54,326 bases of DNA from Arachnia propionica (GTDB lineage: Bacteria > Actinomycetota > Actinomycetes > Propionibacteriales > Propionibacteriaceae). The notes under the pieces are model-generated. The model saw only the letters and a program-made list of their open reading frames with translations, was not told where the DNA came from and did no database searches. The stretch's first letter is position 1. Each line of letters starts with the position of its first letter. Below are positions 1-8,257 of the stretch, piece after piece. The translations under genes were made by a program, and so were the position numbers. The stretch is taken from the NCBI GenBank assembly GCA_002748325.1, contig PDSD01000017.1, positions 1-54,326 of the forward strand, in the 5' to 3' direction.

Positions 1-96
1 GCCAGAGCAGAGCTTACTGAACACCTGGCGGCCATGACCGGCGGCAGCGTACAACTCAGCGACGAGGGGCAGCGCTGGACCGATTCACCTAACTAG
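1..96 (+). CDS. C-terminal fragment of an unidentified CDS (...ARAELTEHLAAMTGGSVQLSDEGQRWTDSPN*)
   Basis: Open frame from window start to TAG at 94-96; product not identifiable from 31 residues. Confidence 0.5.
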   Translation, partial: ARAELTEHLAAMTGGSVQLSDEGQRWTDSPN

Positions 97-169
97 CGGC
101 CACGAATCCTGGTTAGCTGGGCGCGGCAGGCTCATCGCGAAAACGAGGGAACCTGCGAACGCCAGCCGG

Positions 170-251
170 TACCGAAGAAGGGACTCGAACCCTCACGCCC
201 GAAAGCACAGGAACCTAAATCCTGCGTGTCTACCAATTCCACCACTTCGGC
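170..251 (-). tRNA. tRNA-Leu (anticodon TAG), CCA not encoded
   Basis: Reverse complement GCCGAAGTGGTGGAATTGGTAGACACGCAGGATTTAGGTTCCTG...GGTTCGAGTCCCTTCTTCGGTA: 7-bp acceptor stem, CAGGA-TTTAGGT-TCCTG anticodon arm, long variable arm, GGTTCGAGTCC T-arm. Confidence 0.95.
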
Positions 252-265
252 TGGGACACCCCATT

Positions 266-1567
266 CTAGGGCAAGTCCAGCAGATCGCTAATCAGCTGCA
301 GCGCCGGATCGTCGATGGCGAAAGTTCTGATCGGCCCCGGCGGCGTTAGCCGGGTCTCAAACCGGACGGTGACTAGGCCGTGGCCGCTACCCCATACCCA
401 GCCGCGGCCGAACTCGTCGTGCACCACATCCTTGCCCGTGGCGAAACCGCGCCCCACCGGCTCCACTGTCGCGGGCTCGACGTTGACCTGCGTCGCCCCG
501 GCCGTCGGCTCTTCCACGAACAACTGCTCTTGGGCCACCTCGCTCAGCCCGGCGACGCCGACGCCCGCGAGCCGGATGCCGCGCCCGGTCTCGATGCCGC
601 TCGCCAGTTCTAGCGCGATGGCTCGGATGACCTCCTCGCGGTCGGTGGCCCCGCTTAGCGACCGCGACTTGGTGAGGGTGGTGAAGTCGGCGAACCGGAT
701 CTTGATGGTGATGGTGCGCGCGAACAGGCCCGCCTTAGCCAGCCGCTTGGCCACTTGGGCTGCGTCGCGCACCAACACGCTAACCAGTTCCTGCTGGGTG
801 GTGAGGTCGGTGGCGAAGGTGTCCTCGGTCGAGATCGACTTGGTTTCGCGTTCCGCGCTGACCGGACGATCGTCGCGGGCCCACACCAGGTCGTGCAGCA
901 GCGCCCCGGTCGAGCCGCCTAGCTCCCGCACCAGCTCCGCCCGCGACAGCTTGCGGGCATCGGTAACCGTGGCCACACCGAGAACGGCAAGCCGCTGTTC
1001 GGTAACCGGCCCAACCCCAGGCACGGCCCGAATCGGCAGCGGTGTCATGAAGTCGACCTCTTCTTCGGGCTCGATGAGGCGAAAACCGTCGGGCTTAGCT
1101 GCCTCGGAGGCCAGCTTGGCGATCAGCTTGCTGCCACCCACCCCGACTGAGGCGGTGAGCCCGGCGGTGCGCCGGGTCAGCTCGGCACGCAGCCAGCTGA
1201 CCCGTTCCGGCAGGCTGCCCGGCGGCCAGTCGGCGGCCGCGAGATCCACGTAAGCCTCATCAAAACCCATCGGCTCCACCACTGGCGAGATTTCCCGCAA
1301 CAGCGACATGACGATCCGCGAGGACTGCCGGTAGGCCTCGAACCGCCCACTCAGGAAGGCGGCCTGCGGGCAGCGTCGCCGCGCTTCCGAGGCCGACATG
1401 GCTGACCGAACCCCGAACCGCCGCGCCTCATAGCTGGCGGTGGCCACCACGCCGCGCTGCCTGGTGCCACCGACCACGACCGGCTTGCCGCGCAGGCTGG
1501 GCTTGTCTCGTTGCTCCACCGCGGCGAAAAACGCGTCCAGATCCAGATGCAGGATCGAAGCGGCCAT
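266..1567 (-). CDS. dinB: DNA polymerase IV (Y-family)
   Basis: MAASILHLDLDAFFAAVEQRDKPSLRGKPVVVGG...; ORF extends upstream to 1654 but the conserved start is the ATG at 1567. Confidence 0.93.
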   Translation of the reverse strand: MAASILHLDLDAFFAAVEQRDKPSLRGKPVVVGGTRQRGVVATASYEARRFGVRSAMSASEARRRCPQAAFLSGRFEAYRQSSRIVMSLLREISPVVEPMGFDEAYVDLAAADWPPGSLPERVSWLRAELTRRTAGLTASVGVGGSKLIAKLASEAAKPDGFRLIEPEEEVDFMTPLPIRAVPGVGPVTEQRLAVLGVATVTDARKLSRAELVRELGGSTGALLHDLVWARDDRPVSAERETKSISTEDTFATDLTTQQELVSVLVRDAAQVAKRLAKAGLFARTITIKIRFADFTTLTKSRSLSGATDREEVIRAIALELASGIETGRGIRLAGVGVAGLSEVAQEQLFVEEPTAGATQVNVEPATVEPVGRGFATGKDVVHDEFGRGWVWGSGHGLVTVRFETRLTPPGPIRTFAIDDPALQLISDLLDLP

Positions 1568-1595
1568 ACCCAGCACCGTAACGCCCCAACCGGGG

Positions 1596-2189
1596 CTAGC
1601 GCCCCTCGACATCCCGCGACGCGGCAGCCGCCGCGATTCTGGCCAGCTCCGCATTGGCGTTGCGTTCGCTCAACTCGATAGGTTCGCCAGCGGCGACGGC
1701 GAGGCTAGCCGTATAGCCCGGCCTTGGTGTGGCCAACTGCAACATCTCCACCGGACTATTCGCCGCGTCGTCACCGAGCTTGGTTTTGGCCTCCTTCGCG
1801 GTCCAGTCCGCGGCGGTCTTCCCGGTCGGCACATCGGCGTCTCGTTCGACGTCCACGCCGACGGGCAGCCGGGCGGCGGCCACTACGGTCAACACCCCGG
1901 CATGGCTGAGGCTTAGCTCTACCCCTGCCACCCGCGGGCGGCCATGCTCGCCGCCACATTCCTCGCAGCAGCGCGCCACCTCGACATCGCCGGGCTCGAT
2001 CCCTAGTTCGGTTGCCGCCGCCAGCCGCAGCAGTGCCGCACCAAGCAGGCTTCGGCCCCGATCCGCAGCCGAGACGTAGTTGTCGGCCCGGGCAAGCTCG
2101 CTCGCTGAAACCACGTCACGCAGCCGCCGGTCGACGGCGGTGAGGTCGGCCCACCAAACCTGTACTGGGAGTCGTGGCATGTAGCACAC
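1596..2189 (-). CDS. 4'-phosphopantetheinyl transferase superfamily protein (Sfp-like)
   Basis: GVELSLSHAG...VGVDVERD...DWTAKEAKTKL motifs; GTG start at 2189 or ATG at 2180. Confidence 0.85.
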   Translation of the reverse strand: MCYMPRLPVQVWWADLTAVDRRLRDVVSASELARADNYVSAADRGRSLLGAALLRLAAATELGIEPGDVEVARCCEECGGEHGRPRVAGVELSLSHAGVLTVVAAARLPVGVDVERDADVPTGKTAADWTAKEAKTKLGDDAANSPVEMLQLATPRPGYTASLAVAAGEPIELSERNANAELARIAAAAASRDVEGR

Positions 2190-2194
2190 TTTAG

Positions 2195-2213
2195 CGAGGT
2201 TAGGCTAACCTGC
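2195..2213. promoter_or_regulatory. DtxR/IdeR-like iron box in the divergent PPTase / A-T-AT promoter
   Basis: CGAGGTTAGGCTAACCTGC; perfect 15-bp core AGGTTAGGCTAACCT; 15/19 vs consensus TTAGGTTAGSCTAACCTAA. Confidence 0.8.
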
Positions 2214-2217
2214 CTGG

Positions 2218-4808
2218 GTGGCAGTTTTCGACAGTGTTAGCACACTTATTTCGAGACCCCACCTATTGACTGACCGCCATCGCACCGAATGGGCCGACCA
2301 CCCGGCACTTATCACCACCGACCGCTGCCTGTCCTACGGCGAGCTGAGCGAACTAGTGGCCGAGGCGGGTAGCAAGCTCCGCCACGATCAGCGGCAACTA
2401 GTCCACCTGCCCATGACGACCTCCGTCGAGGCCATCGTGGCGCTGCTGGCAACGATCGAATCCGGCAACGTGGCACTGATCACCACCGACGACCCGGATC
2501 AAGCCGAACCGATAGTGACGCGCTACCGGCCAGACGCGACCTGGAGCAGCAACGGCCTCACCTCGCATCGCGAACCGCAGCATCTGCTTCACCCAGAGCT
2601 GGCTGCCCTGCTGTCAACCTCGGGCAGCACCGGGTCGGCCAAGCTGGTTCGGCTTTCGGCAACCAACCTGGTCAGCAACGCCGACGCGATCGCGCGCAGC
2701 CTCGGCCTTGGCCCCGACGACCGGGCCATCACCAGTCTGCCGCTGCACTACTCCTACGGGCTGAGCGTGCTCACCTCCCATCTGCGGGTGGGCGCCAGCC
2801 TGGTCGTCTCGGATACCTCGTTCATCGAATCGGAGTTCTGGGACGAGATCCAACAGCACCAGGTCACCAACATGGCCGTCGTGCCACTCATGGCGCAGCT
2901 GATAGCCGCCCACGGCGGCGTCCCCGACGACGTCACTTCGCTGCGCTTCATCACCCAGGCGGGCGGCAAGCTGGAGCCGCACGAGGCAACCCAATGGGCA
3001 GAAGCGTCGCGCCGCGCGGGCCGCAAGTTCTACGTCATGTACGGCCAGACCGAGGCGACCGCCCGGATGACCCCGACACCGTGGGACGCCCCATCGCCGA
3101 CTCGCGCATCGACCTTGCGCCGGTGGATGACGTGGCCGACCTGCCCAAGGGTGCGGGCGAGCTGGTGTTTAGCGGCCCCGGGGTCATGCTTGGCTACGCC
3201 GAACACAGCGACGATCTGGCGCTAGGGCGCATGATCGACGAGCTTCACACCGGCGACCTGGCCACCATCGACGACGACGGGCTGGTGCGAATCGTCGGCC
3301 GCCGCAGCGACTTTTGCAAGATAGCTGGCCTGCGCGTCGACCTGGCCGCGGTGCAGGCCAGGCTCGCCCGAGACGACTTGGCCGCCATCGTGGTAGGCGA
3401 CGACGACGGGCTAGCGGTAGCCCTCGATGGTGCCCGCGAGCCAACCGCTACCACGGCCGAAATCCGCGATGCTGCTGCGGCGGCTGGCGGGCTGGACCTA
3501 GCCCTGGTGTCGGTAGCCGTGCTGCCCAAGCTGCCCACGCTGCCCAGTGGCAAGGTGGATCGGGCCGCCTGCCTGCGCGAAGTGCGGGCCGCCCACGAAA
3601 CCCCGCGCAAGCCGAAGCTGTGGCGGCGCGGCAACCGCGAGAGCGCCGAGGATGCACTGGCCCGCATCTTGGGCAAGGAAGAGCTAGCTACCAGCAAGTC
3701 GTTCGTAGCCAACGGCGGTAACTCCCTCAATCATTCGGCGGCGGCCGTCGCGCTGGCCCGCGAGTGCGGTTCGCTGCCCCGGGACTGGCATCATCGCCCC
3801 TTGGCCGAGTTCCTGGAAAGCGAAGGCCCAAAGCGACGGCGCTGGCTGATCAGCGTCGAAACCTCCGTGGTGCTACGAGCGTTGGCCGTGTTGACCATCG
3901 CGGGCAACCACACCGGAGCCATCGAGATGCTCGGCGGCGCGCACGCCCTGCTGGCCATCGCTGGCTACAACTACGCCCGCTTCATCCTGAGCCAGCAAAA
4001 CACCTGGCAGCGCTGGCGCGCCAGCCTGCGAACCATGTCGGCGGTCGCGATCCCGACAATGCTGGTGGCCTTGTTCGGCGTGCTGGTGACCGGCTACTAC
4101 CTGTGGCCCAACGTATTCATGCTCGACTGGGTATTCGGCCCCGACACCGCAGGCGGCCGCCACCGGGTGCTGTGGTTCATCGAAACCTACCTGCTGGCGA
4201 TGCTGCTGGCCGCAGCGGTGATCTCGATTCCCGCGGTGACGCGATGCTACCGGAGCAGGCCGTGGCTGACCGGCGTGGGGTTGACGCTGGTCACCCTGAT
4301 CGCCAAACCCATTGCATTCGGCTTCGGCATGGAACGAGCCCACTACCTGCCGTGGGTCTGTGTTTGGTTCTTCATGCTCGGCATCGCCATCGCCAACAGC
4401 ACGACCTGGCCGAAGCGGCTGGTGACGCTGGCATTAATGGCGGCGGGCACCTACCAGTTCTTCTTCCACCCGTTCCACCAGGTGAACCGGGAAATCTACG
4501 TGGCGGTCGCGATCGCGCTGCTGATCTTGCTCGCCAACGTGCGGCTGCCGATCCTGCTGGCCCGCGTGGTTCAGCTGCTGGCATCGGCTTCGCTTTACGT
4601 CTACATCCTGCAATTCGACCTGTTCCACGTGATGACCTGGATCCGGCTTGGCACTCCGTGGGGCAAATTCATCGGCGCGGTGGTGGTTGCCACCGCGATC
4701 TGGTGGCTGGTTGACCAGGCGCTAAAGCGGATCTCGGCGGCCTGGGCAGCCAGGCAGCAGCCAGTCCTAACGTGGCCGCCAGTGCTGCGTAGGGCCGAGG
4801 CGAGCTAG
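2218..4808 (+). pseudogene. AMP-binding (adenylation) domain - carrier protein - membrane acyltransferase (AT3-like) fusion, frame-disrupted near 3070-3075
   Basis: ORF 2218..3225 (ALLSTSGSTGSAKLVRLS, YVMYGQTEATARM) continues in another frame as ORF 2994..4808 (DTVGRPIADSRIDLAP...GELVFSGPGVMLGYAE...HTGDLATIDDDG...; carrier motif GGNSL at 3714-3728; then about 8-10 TM segments with RALAVLTIAGNH). Confidence 0.8.
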
Positions 4809-4860
4809 CGGCCACGCCTGTCCTAGCCGCCCGTACTGCGTAGGGCCGAAGCGAGCTAGC
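4764..4860. repeat. Imperfect tandem duplication of a 41-46 bp unit spanning the 3' end of the acyltransferase gene
   Basis: 4764-4809 GTCCTAACGTGGCCGCCAGTGCTGCGTAGGGCCGAGGCGAGCTAGC vs 4820-4860 GTCCTAGCCGCCCGTACTGCGTAGGGCCGAAGCGAGCTAGC. Confidence 0.75.
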
Positions 4861-4875
4861 AGCGCCTCCGTTCAA

Positions 4876-4903
4876 GGTCTCTCGCAGCAGGTCTCCCGCA
4901 GCA
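4876..4903. repeat. Tandem 14-bp repeat x2
   Basis: GGTCTCTCGCAGCA / GGTCTCCCGCAGCA, 13/14 identical. Confidence 0.7.
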
Positions 4904-4982
4904 CCGCCGCTGTAACCGGGTCGAAGCATAGCCGGCCGCGCAGCCAACCCTCGGCGCTGGCCTAGGCCGCCCCAAAACGAAG

Positions 4983-5024
4983 CCCGTCACCTGGTCGGTG
5001 GCGTGTGCTCGGGCAGGTGACGGG
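4983..5024. terminator. Hairpin between convergent genes (candidate bidirectional terminator)
   Basis: Perfect 11-bp arms CCCGTCACCTG (4983-4993) / CAGGTGACGGG (5014-5024), flanked by CGAAGC/GCTTCG. Confidence 0.65.
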
Positions 5025-5028
5025 AAAG

Positions 5029-5068
5029 CTTCGGGGCGCGGCCCGCCGTAGCAGACCGCGCCCCGAAG
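5029..5068. terminator. Second hairpin, sharing GCTTCGGGG with the outer stem of the first
   Basis: Perfect 13-bp arms CTTCGGGGCGCGG (5029-5041) / CCGCGCCCCGAAG (5056-5068). Confidence 0.65.
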
Positions 5069-5130
5069 GCTAGTGGGTGAGTTCAATCAGCCAACCAGCT
5101 TGGTCCAATCCTCGGGGGAAAGCTTGGCGA

Positions 5131-5883
5131 TCAGCTCAAACTTGTCGCCCTGGGGAACCACGACGTAGGAAATGCCCTGCGGCGCGGGGTAGCGTCATCA
5201 TGGCCGACGACGATGTTGTTCATGCCCGCAGCAGGCTTGGTGGTCAGGTACGGCGTGATGCCGTCAGCCATCTGCTTGACCTGCTCTTCGGTGTATTCCT
5301 CGGCCTTAGCGAAGTTCAGCGCGGCGTCCTTCTTGTAGGTGCCAAACGCCAGATCAGCGGTCTGCCAGGCACGGCAGTATTCGCTGGAGGTCACGTCGCC
5401 GACCGGAATGTTCGCCTTGGCGAACGCAGCACCGATCTCGCGAGCCTGCTTCCAGCCCTTCTCGCTCAGCGAGCGCTGGGTGGCGCAGTTTTCCATGTCG
5501 ATGTCCGGGCTGGCCTGGTCGGCCCAGTCCTTGTTGGTCTGGCCGTGGCGAACGAACACGACGTAGCCGCCAGCCTGCAGGCCCTTCAGCAACTCTTCGT
5601 CGCTGACCTTGTTCTGGAACTCTTCGTTGCGCTTTTCACCCTCGGTCATTTCTCCTTCTTCGCCGTAGCCGCTGGCCGACTCTTCGGCAGTGGCCTCGGG
5701 CTTGGCCGACTCTTCGGCGGTAGCCTCAGTATTGGCCGATTCTTCGACCGTGGCCTCCGGCTTGGCAGACGCGTCGTCTGCTGGCTTCGTCTCGCCGCCG
5801 CTGCAGGCGCTGAGGCCCAACAGCACAGCGAGCATGGCGCTGGCGCCAGTGATCCAGGGTTTGCGGATGGAGGTGTGAAGCAT
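5131..5883 (-). CDS. Secreted/lipoprotein histidine phosphatase family protein; apparent C-terminal frameshift (original stop probably at 5087)
   Basis: Lipobox LLGLSAC; VVFVRHGQTNKDW, NCATQRSLSEKGWKQAREIGAAF, TSSEYCRAWQTADLAFG, NIVVGHDD; SD AAGGAGAG before ATG. Confidence 0.85.
   Translation of the reverse strand: MLHTSIRKPWITGASAMLAVLLGLSACSGGETKPADDASAKPEATVEESANTEATAEESAKPEATAEESASGYGEEGEMTEGEKRNEEFQNKVSDEELLKGLQAGGYVVFVRHGQTNKDWADQASPDIDMENCATQRSLSEKGWKQAREIGAAFAKANIPVGDVTSSEYCRAWQTADLAFGTYKKDAALNFAKAEEYTEEQVKQMADGITPYLTTKPAAGMNNIVVGHDDATPRRRAFPTSWFPRATSLS
5674..5763 (-). repeat. In-frame 30-bp tandem repeats x3 encoding a 10-aa acidic linker unit
   Basis: KPEATVEESA-NTEATAEESA-KPEATAEESA just after the lipobox. 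Confidence 0.85.
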
Positions 5884-5895
5884 TGCTCTCCTTAT

Positions 5896-5914
5896 TTAGC
5901 TTAGCCTTACCTAA
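5896..5914. promoter_or_regulatory. DtxR/IdeR-like iron box upstream of the histidine phosphatase
   Basis: TTAGCTTAGCCTTACCTAA, 17/19 vs TTAGGTTAGCCTAACCTAA. Confidence 0.85.
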
Positions 5915-5972
5915 CGGTTAAACGCTACAGAAAGCTGGGGCTAAAAGCACTACCGAGAAGGCCGGTTTGGGG

Positions 5973-6608
5973 TCACAATTTGGTCACAGAATCCGCCAGG
6001 GCGGCCGCATCAGCCTGATCGTGGGTGACCAGGATCGAGGTCATCTGGCAGCTTTCCAGCACAGTACGCACCTCGTCGCGGATGCGAGCACGAAGGTCCA
6101 CGTCCAGGTTCGAGAAAGGCTCATCGAGCAGCAGCAACGCCGGTTGCGGGGCCAGCGCCCGCACCAGCGCCACCCGCTGTTGCTGGCCCCCACTTAACTG
6201 GTAGGGGTACTTGTCGTGATGCTCGCTCATGCCGACCAGTCCAAGGAACTCCGCCGCCTGCTTGCGCCGTTCTTGCCGCCCCATGCCGCGCAGCCCGTAG
6301 CCGACGTTGTCGATCACGCTCAGATGTGGGAACAGCCCGTAGTCCTGGAATACCAGCCCAATGTTGCGTTTCTCGGGGGGCGTGATCTTGGCACCGTCGC
6401 AGAGCACCTTGCCGTCCAGGGTGATCGTGCCCGCGGCCGGGGTCTCCAACCCGGCGATCAGCCGCAGCACCGTTGTCTTGGCCGAACCGCTCGGGCCGAG
6501 CAGCGCCGTGCACTGGCCGCGGTCGGCGGTCATCCCGAATCCGCGCAACTGCCAGGTCTGGGAACCGCGATAGCGGAAATCAAGGTTGGCCACTTCTAGG
6601 TAGCTCAT
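5973..6608 (-). CDS. Iron(III)-type ABC transporter ATP-binding protein (FbpC-like, short, altered Walker A)
   Basis: GPSGSAKTT, VFQDYGLFPHL, QLSGGQQQRVALVRALA, LLLLDEPFSNLD, VTHDQ; 211 aa, no C-terminal TOBE region. Confidence 0.85.
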   Translation of the reverse strand: MSYLEVANLDFRYRGSQTWQLRGFGMTADRGQCTALLGPSGSAKTTVLRLIAGLETPAAGTITLDGKVLCDGAKITPPEKRNIGLVFQDYGLFPHLSVIDNVGYGLRGMGRQERRKQAAEFLGLVGMSEHHDKYPYQLSGGQQQRVALVRALAPQPALLLLDEPFSNLDVDLRARIRDEVRTVLESCQMTSILVTHDQADAAALADSVTKL

Positions 6609-8257
6609 TGTTGGCCCCCTTCTGCCGGGCTTGCCGCATCGGAGCGCACCCGTCGCCCCATGATGATCGCGGTCGGAATGATGGTGAGGACGATGATCAG
6701 CAACGAGGCCAGCGACGATTCGGGGATCATCTCATCGTGGGCATATTGAAAAACCGTCGTGGATAGCGTTGTGAAGTTGAACGGCCGCAGGATCAGCACG
6801 ATCGGCAGCTCCTTGACGATATCTATGAAGGACAGCAGGAACGCACCCAGCAGGGCCGCGCGCAGCAGCGGGGCGTCGACGCGCAGCAGCGCGCGCCACG
6901 GCCCGTTGCCCAGCATCCGCGCCGATTCGGTATAGCGTTTGCCGATCCGCTCGAACCCGCTCTCCACACTCTGCAGACTGACCGCCAGGTAGCGCACCAG
7001 GTAGGCCAGCACCACGACGACGGGGCTGAGCACCAGCGTCTTGCCGGTGACTGCTTCGATGCCAACAAAGATAGACAGGATCGACAACGCGATCACCGTG
7101 CTGGGGATGGAATATCCCAGGGCGGCGATGCGGGAAAACATCGCCGATGCCCAATCGGGCCACAGCCGCCGATGATTGGTCACGATCACCGCGAACACGG
7201 TCGTCAGCGCGGCCCCGACCAACCCGAGCCACAGACTCGTCCACCAGGCTCCGGCTAGGGGTTTAAGGTCGATGGAGTGCCAGCTAACGACGGCCCAGTA
7301 GATCATCTGGGCGACCGGGATGATGATGGCTGACCAGAAGACACCGTGCGTGATGACCACGATCAGCACGCGCCGCAGCCCAGTCGCGGGAACGACGGCC
7401 AATGGCCGGATCCGGGGCGAGGCGTAGCTGTAGCGCCCGGATCCGCGCAGCGTTCGCTCCCCCACAAGCACCAGCGTCACCACCACCAGCAGCAACGCAG
7501 ACAGCTTCATGGCCGAACTGATGTCATGCAGCCCCTGCCAGCTCTTGAAGATCGCGGTGCTGAACACGTGCAGGCCGTAGTAGGACACCACGCCGTAGTC
7601 GCTCAGCACCTCGAAGGCCACCAGTGTCCCCCCGGCGACTACGGCCGGGCGGGTCAACGGCAGCACGATGCGCCAATACAGTTCCGCGCGACTGCTGCCC
7701 AGCATCGCCGCTGCCTCAACCAGCTGGCCAGCCTGCAGGTGCAGAAAACCGCGCACCACCAGATAGACATACGGGTATAGGAAGAGCGTGAAGATCGCGA
7801 TGGCCCCGGGGGTGTTCATGATGTCGAGCGAGCCCGGCGGCACCTCGATGCTTAAGCGCCGCAGCCACACCTGGATCGGCCCGGTGTAGCCGACGATGCT
7901 GGCATATGTGCTAGCCCCGATGTAGGGCGGGATCGCGATCGGTAGCACCAGGCCGACTGTCAGCCAGCGTCGTCCCGGGAAGTCGTAGGCGGTCACGAAC
8001 CAGGCCAATGCGGAACCGACCGCTACCGCCCCAGCCAGGGAGCCGAGCAACAGCCACAACGTGTTGCCGATGTAGCGCAGCAACAGGGTGTCTTGGATGT
8101 GACGCCAAGCGTCCGTCGCGGGCGCGAGCAGCCCCCACAGCACGGCACCCAGTGGCAACGCCACCACGGCAGCGATCAGTAGGCTGCCGAGAAACCATGA
8201 CGACCGGGTAAGCGATTGCCGACCCGGTCGTCGATGTTTCGGTGAGATCAGTTCCAC
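6605..8257 (-). CDS. Iron(III)-type ABC transporter permease (FbpB-like, duplicated permease halves)
   Basis: 550 aa, about 12 TM segments; overlaps the ATPase start and the SBP stop. Confidence 0.88.
   Translation of the reverse strand: MELISPKHRRPGRQSLTRSSWFLGSLLIAAVVALPLGAVLWGLLAPATDAWRHIQDTLLLRYIGNTLWLLLGSLAGAVAVGSALAWFVTAYDFPGRRWLTVGLVLPIAIPPYIGASTYASIVGYTGPIQVWLRRLSIEVPPGSLDIMNTPGAIAIFTLFLYPYVYLVVRGFLHLQAGQLVEAAAMLGSSRAELYWRIVLPLTRPAVVAGGTLVAFEVLSDYGVVSYYGLHVFSTAIFKSWQGLHDISSAMKLSALLLVVVTLVLVGERTLRGSGRYSYASPRIRPLAVVPATGLRRVLIVVITHGVFWSAIIIPVAQMIYWAVVSWHSIDLKPLAGAWWTSLWLGLVGAALTTVFAVIVTNHRRLWPDWASAMFSRIAALGYSIPSTVIALSILSIFVGIEAVTGKTLVLSPVVVVLAYLVRYLAVSLQSVESGFERIGKRYTESARMLGNGPWRALLRVDAPLLRAALLGAFLLSFIDIVKELPIVLILRPFNFTTLSTTVFQYAHDEMIPESSLASLLIIVLTIIPTAIIMGRRVRSDAASPAEGGQQ

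Noticed and set aside
98-125. Possible fourth iron box near the tRNA-Leu (GGTTAGCTGGG)
   Set aside because: Only one half-site resembles the consensus; no palindrome
315-1253. 312-aa plus-strand ORF antisense to dinB
   Set aside because: Ser/Arg/Thr-rich shadow ORF; dinB on the minus strand is unambiguous
3060-3100. Programmed -1 ribosomal frameshift joining the two halves of the A-T-AT gene
   Set aside because: No convincing X XXY YYZ slippery heptamer near 3070, and conserved residues appear to be missing, so a deletion fits better
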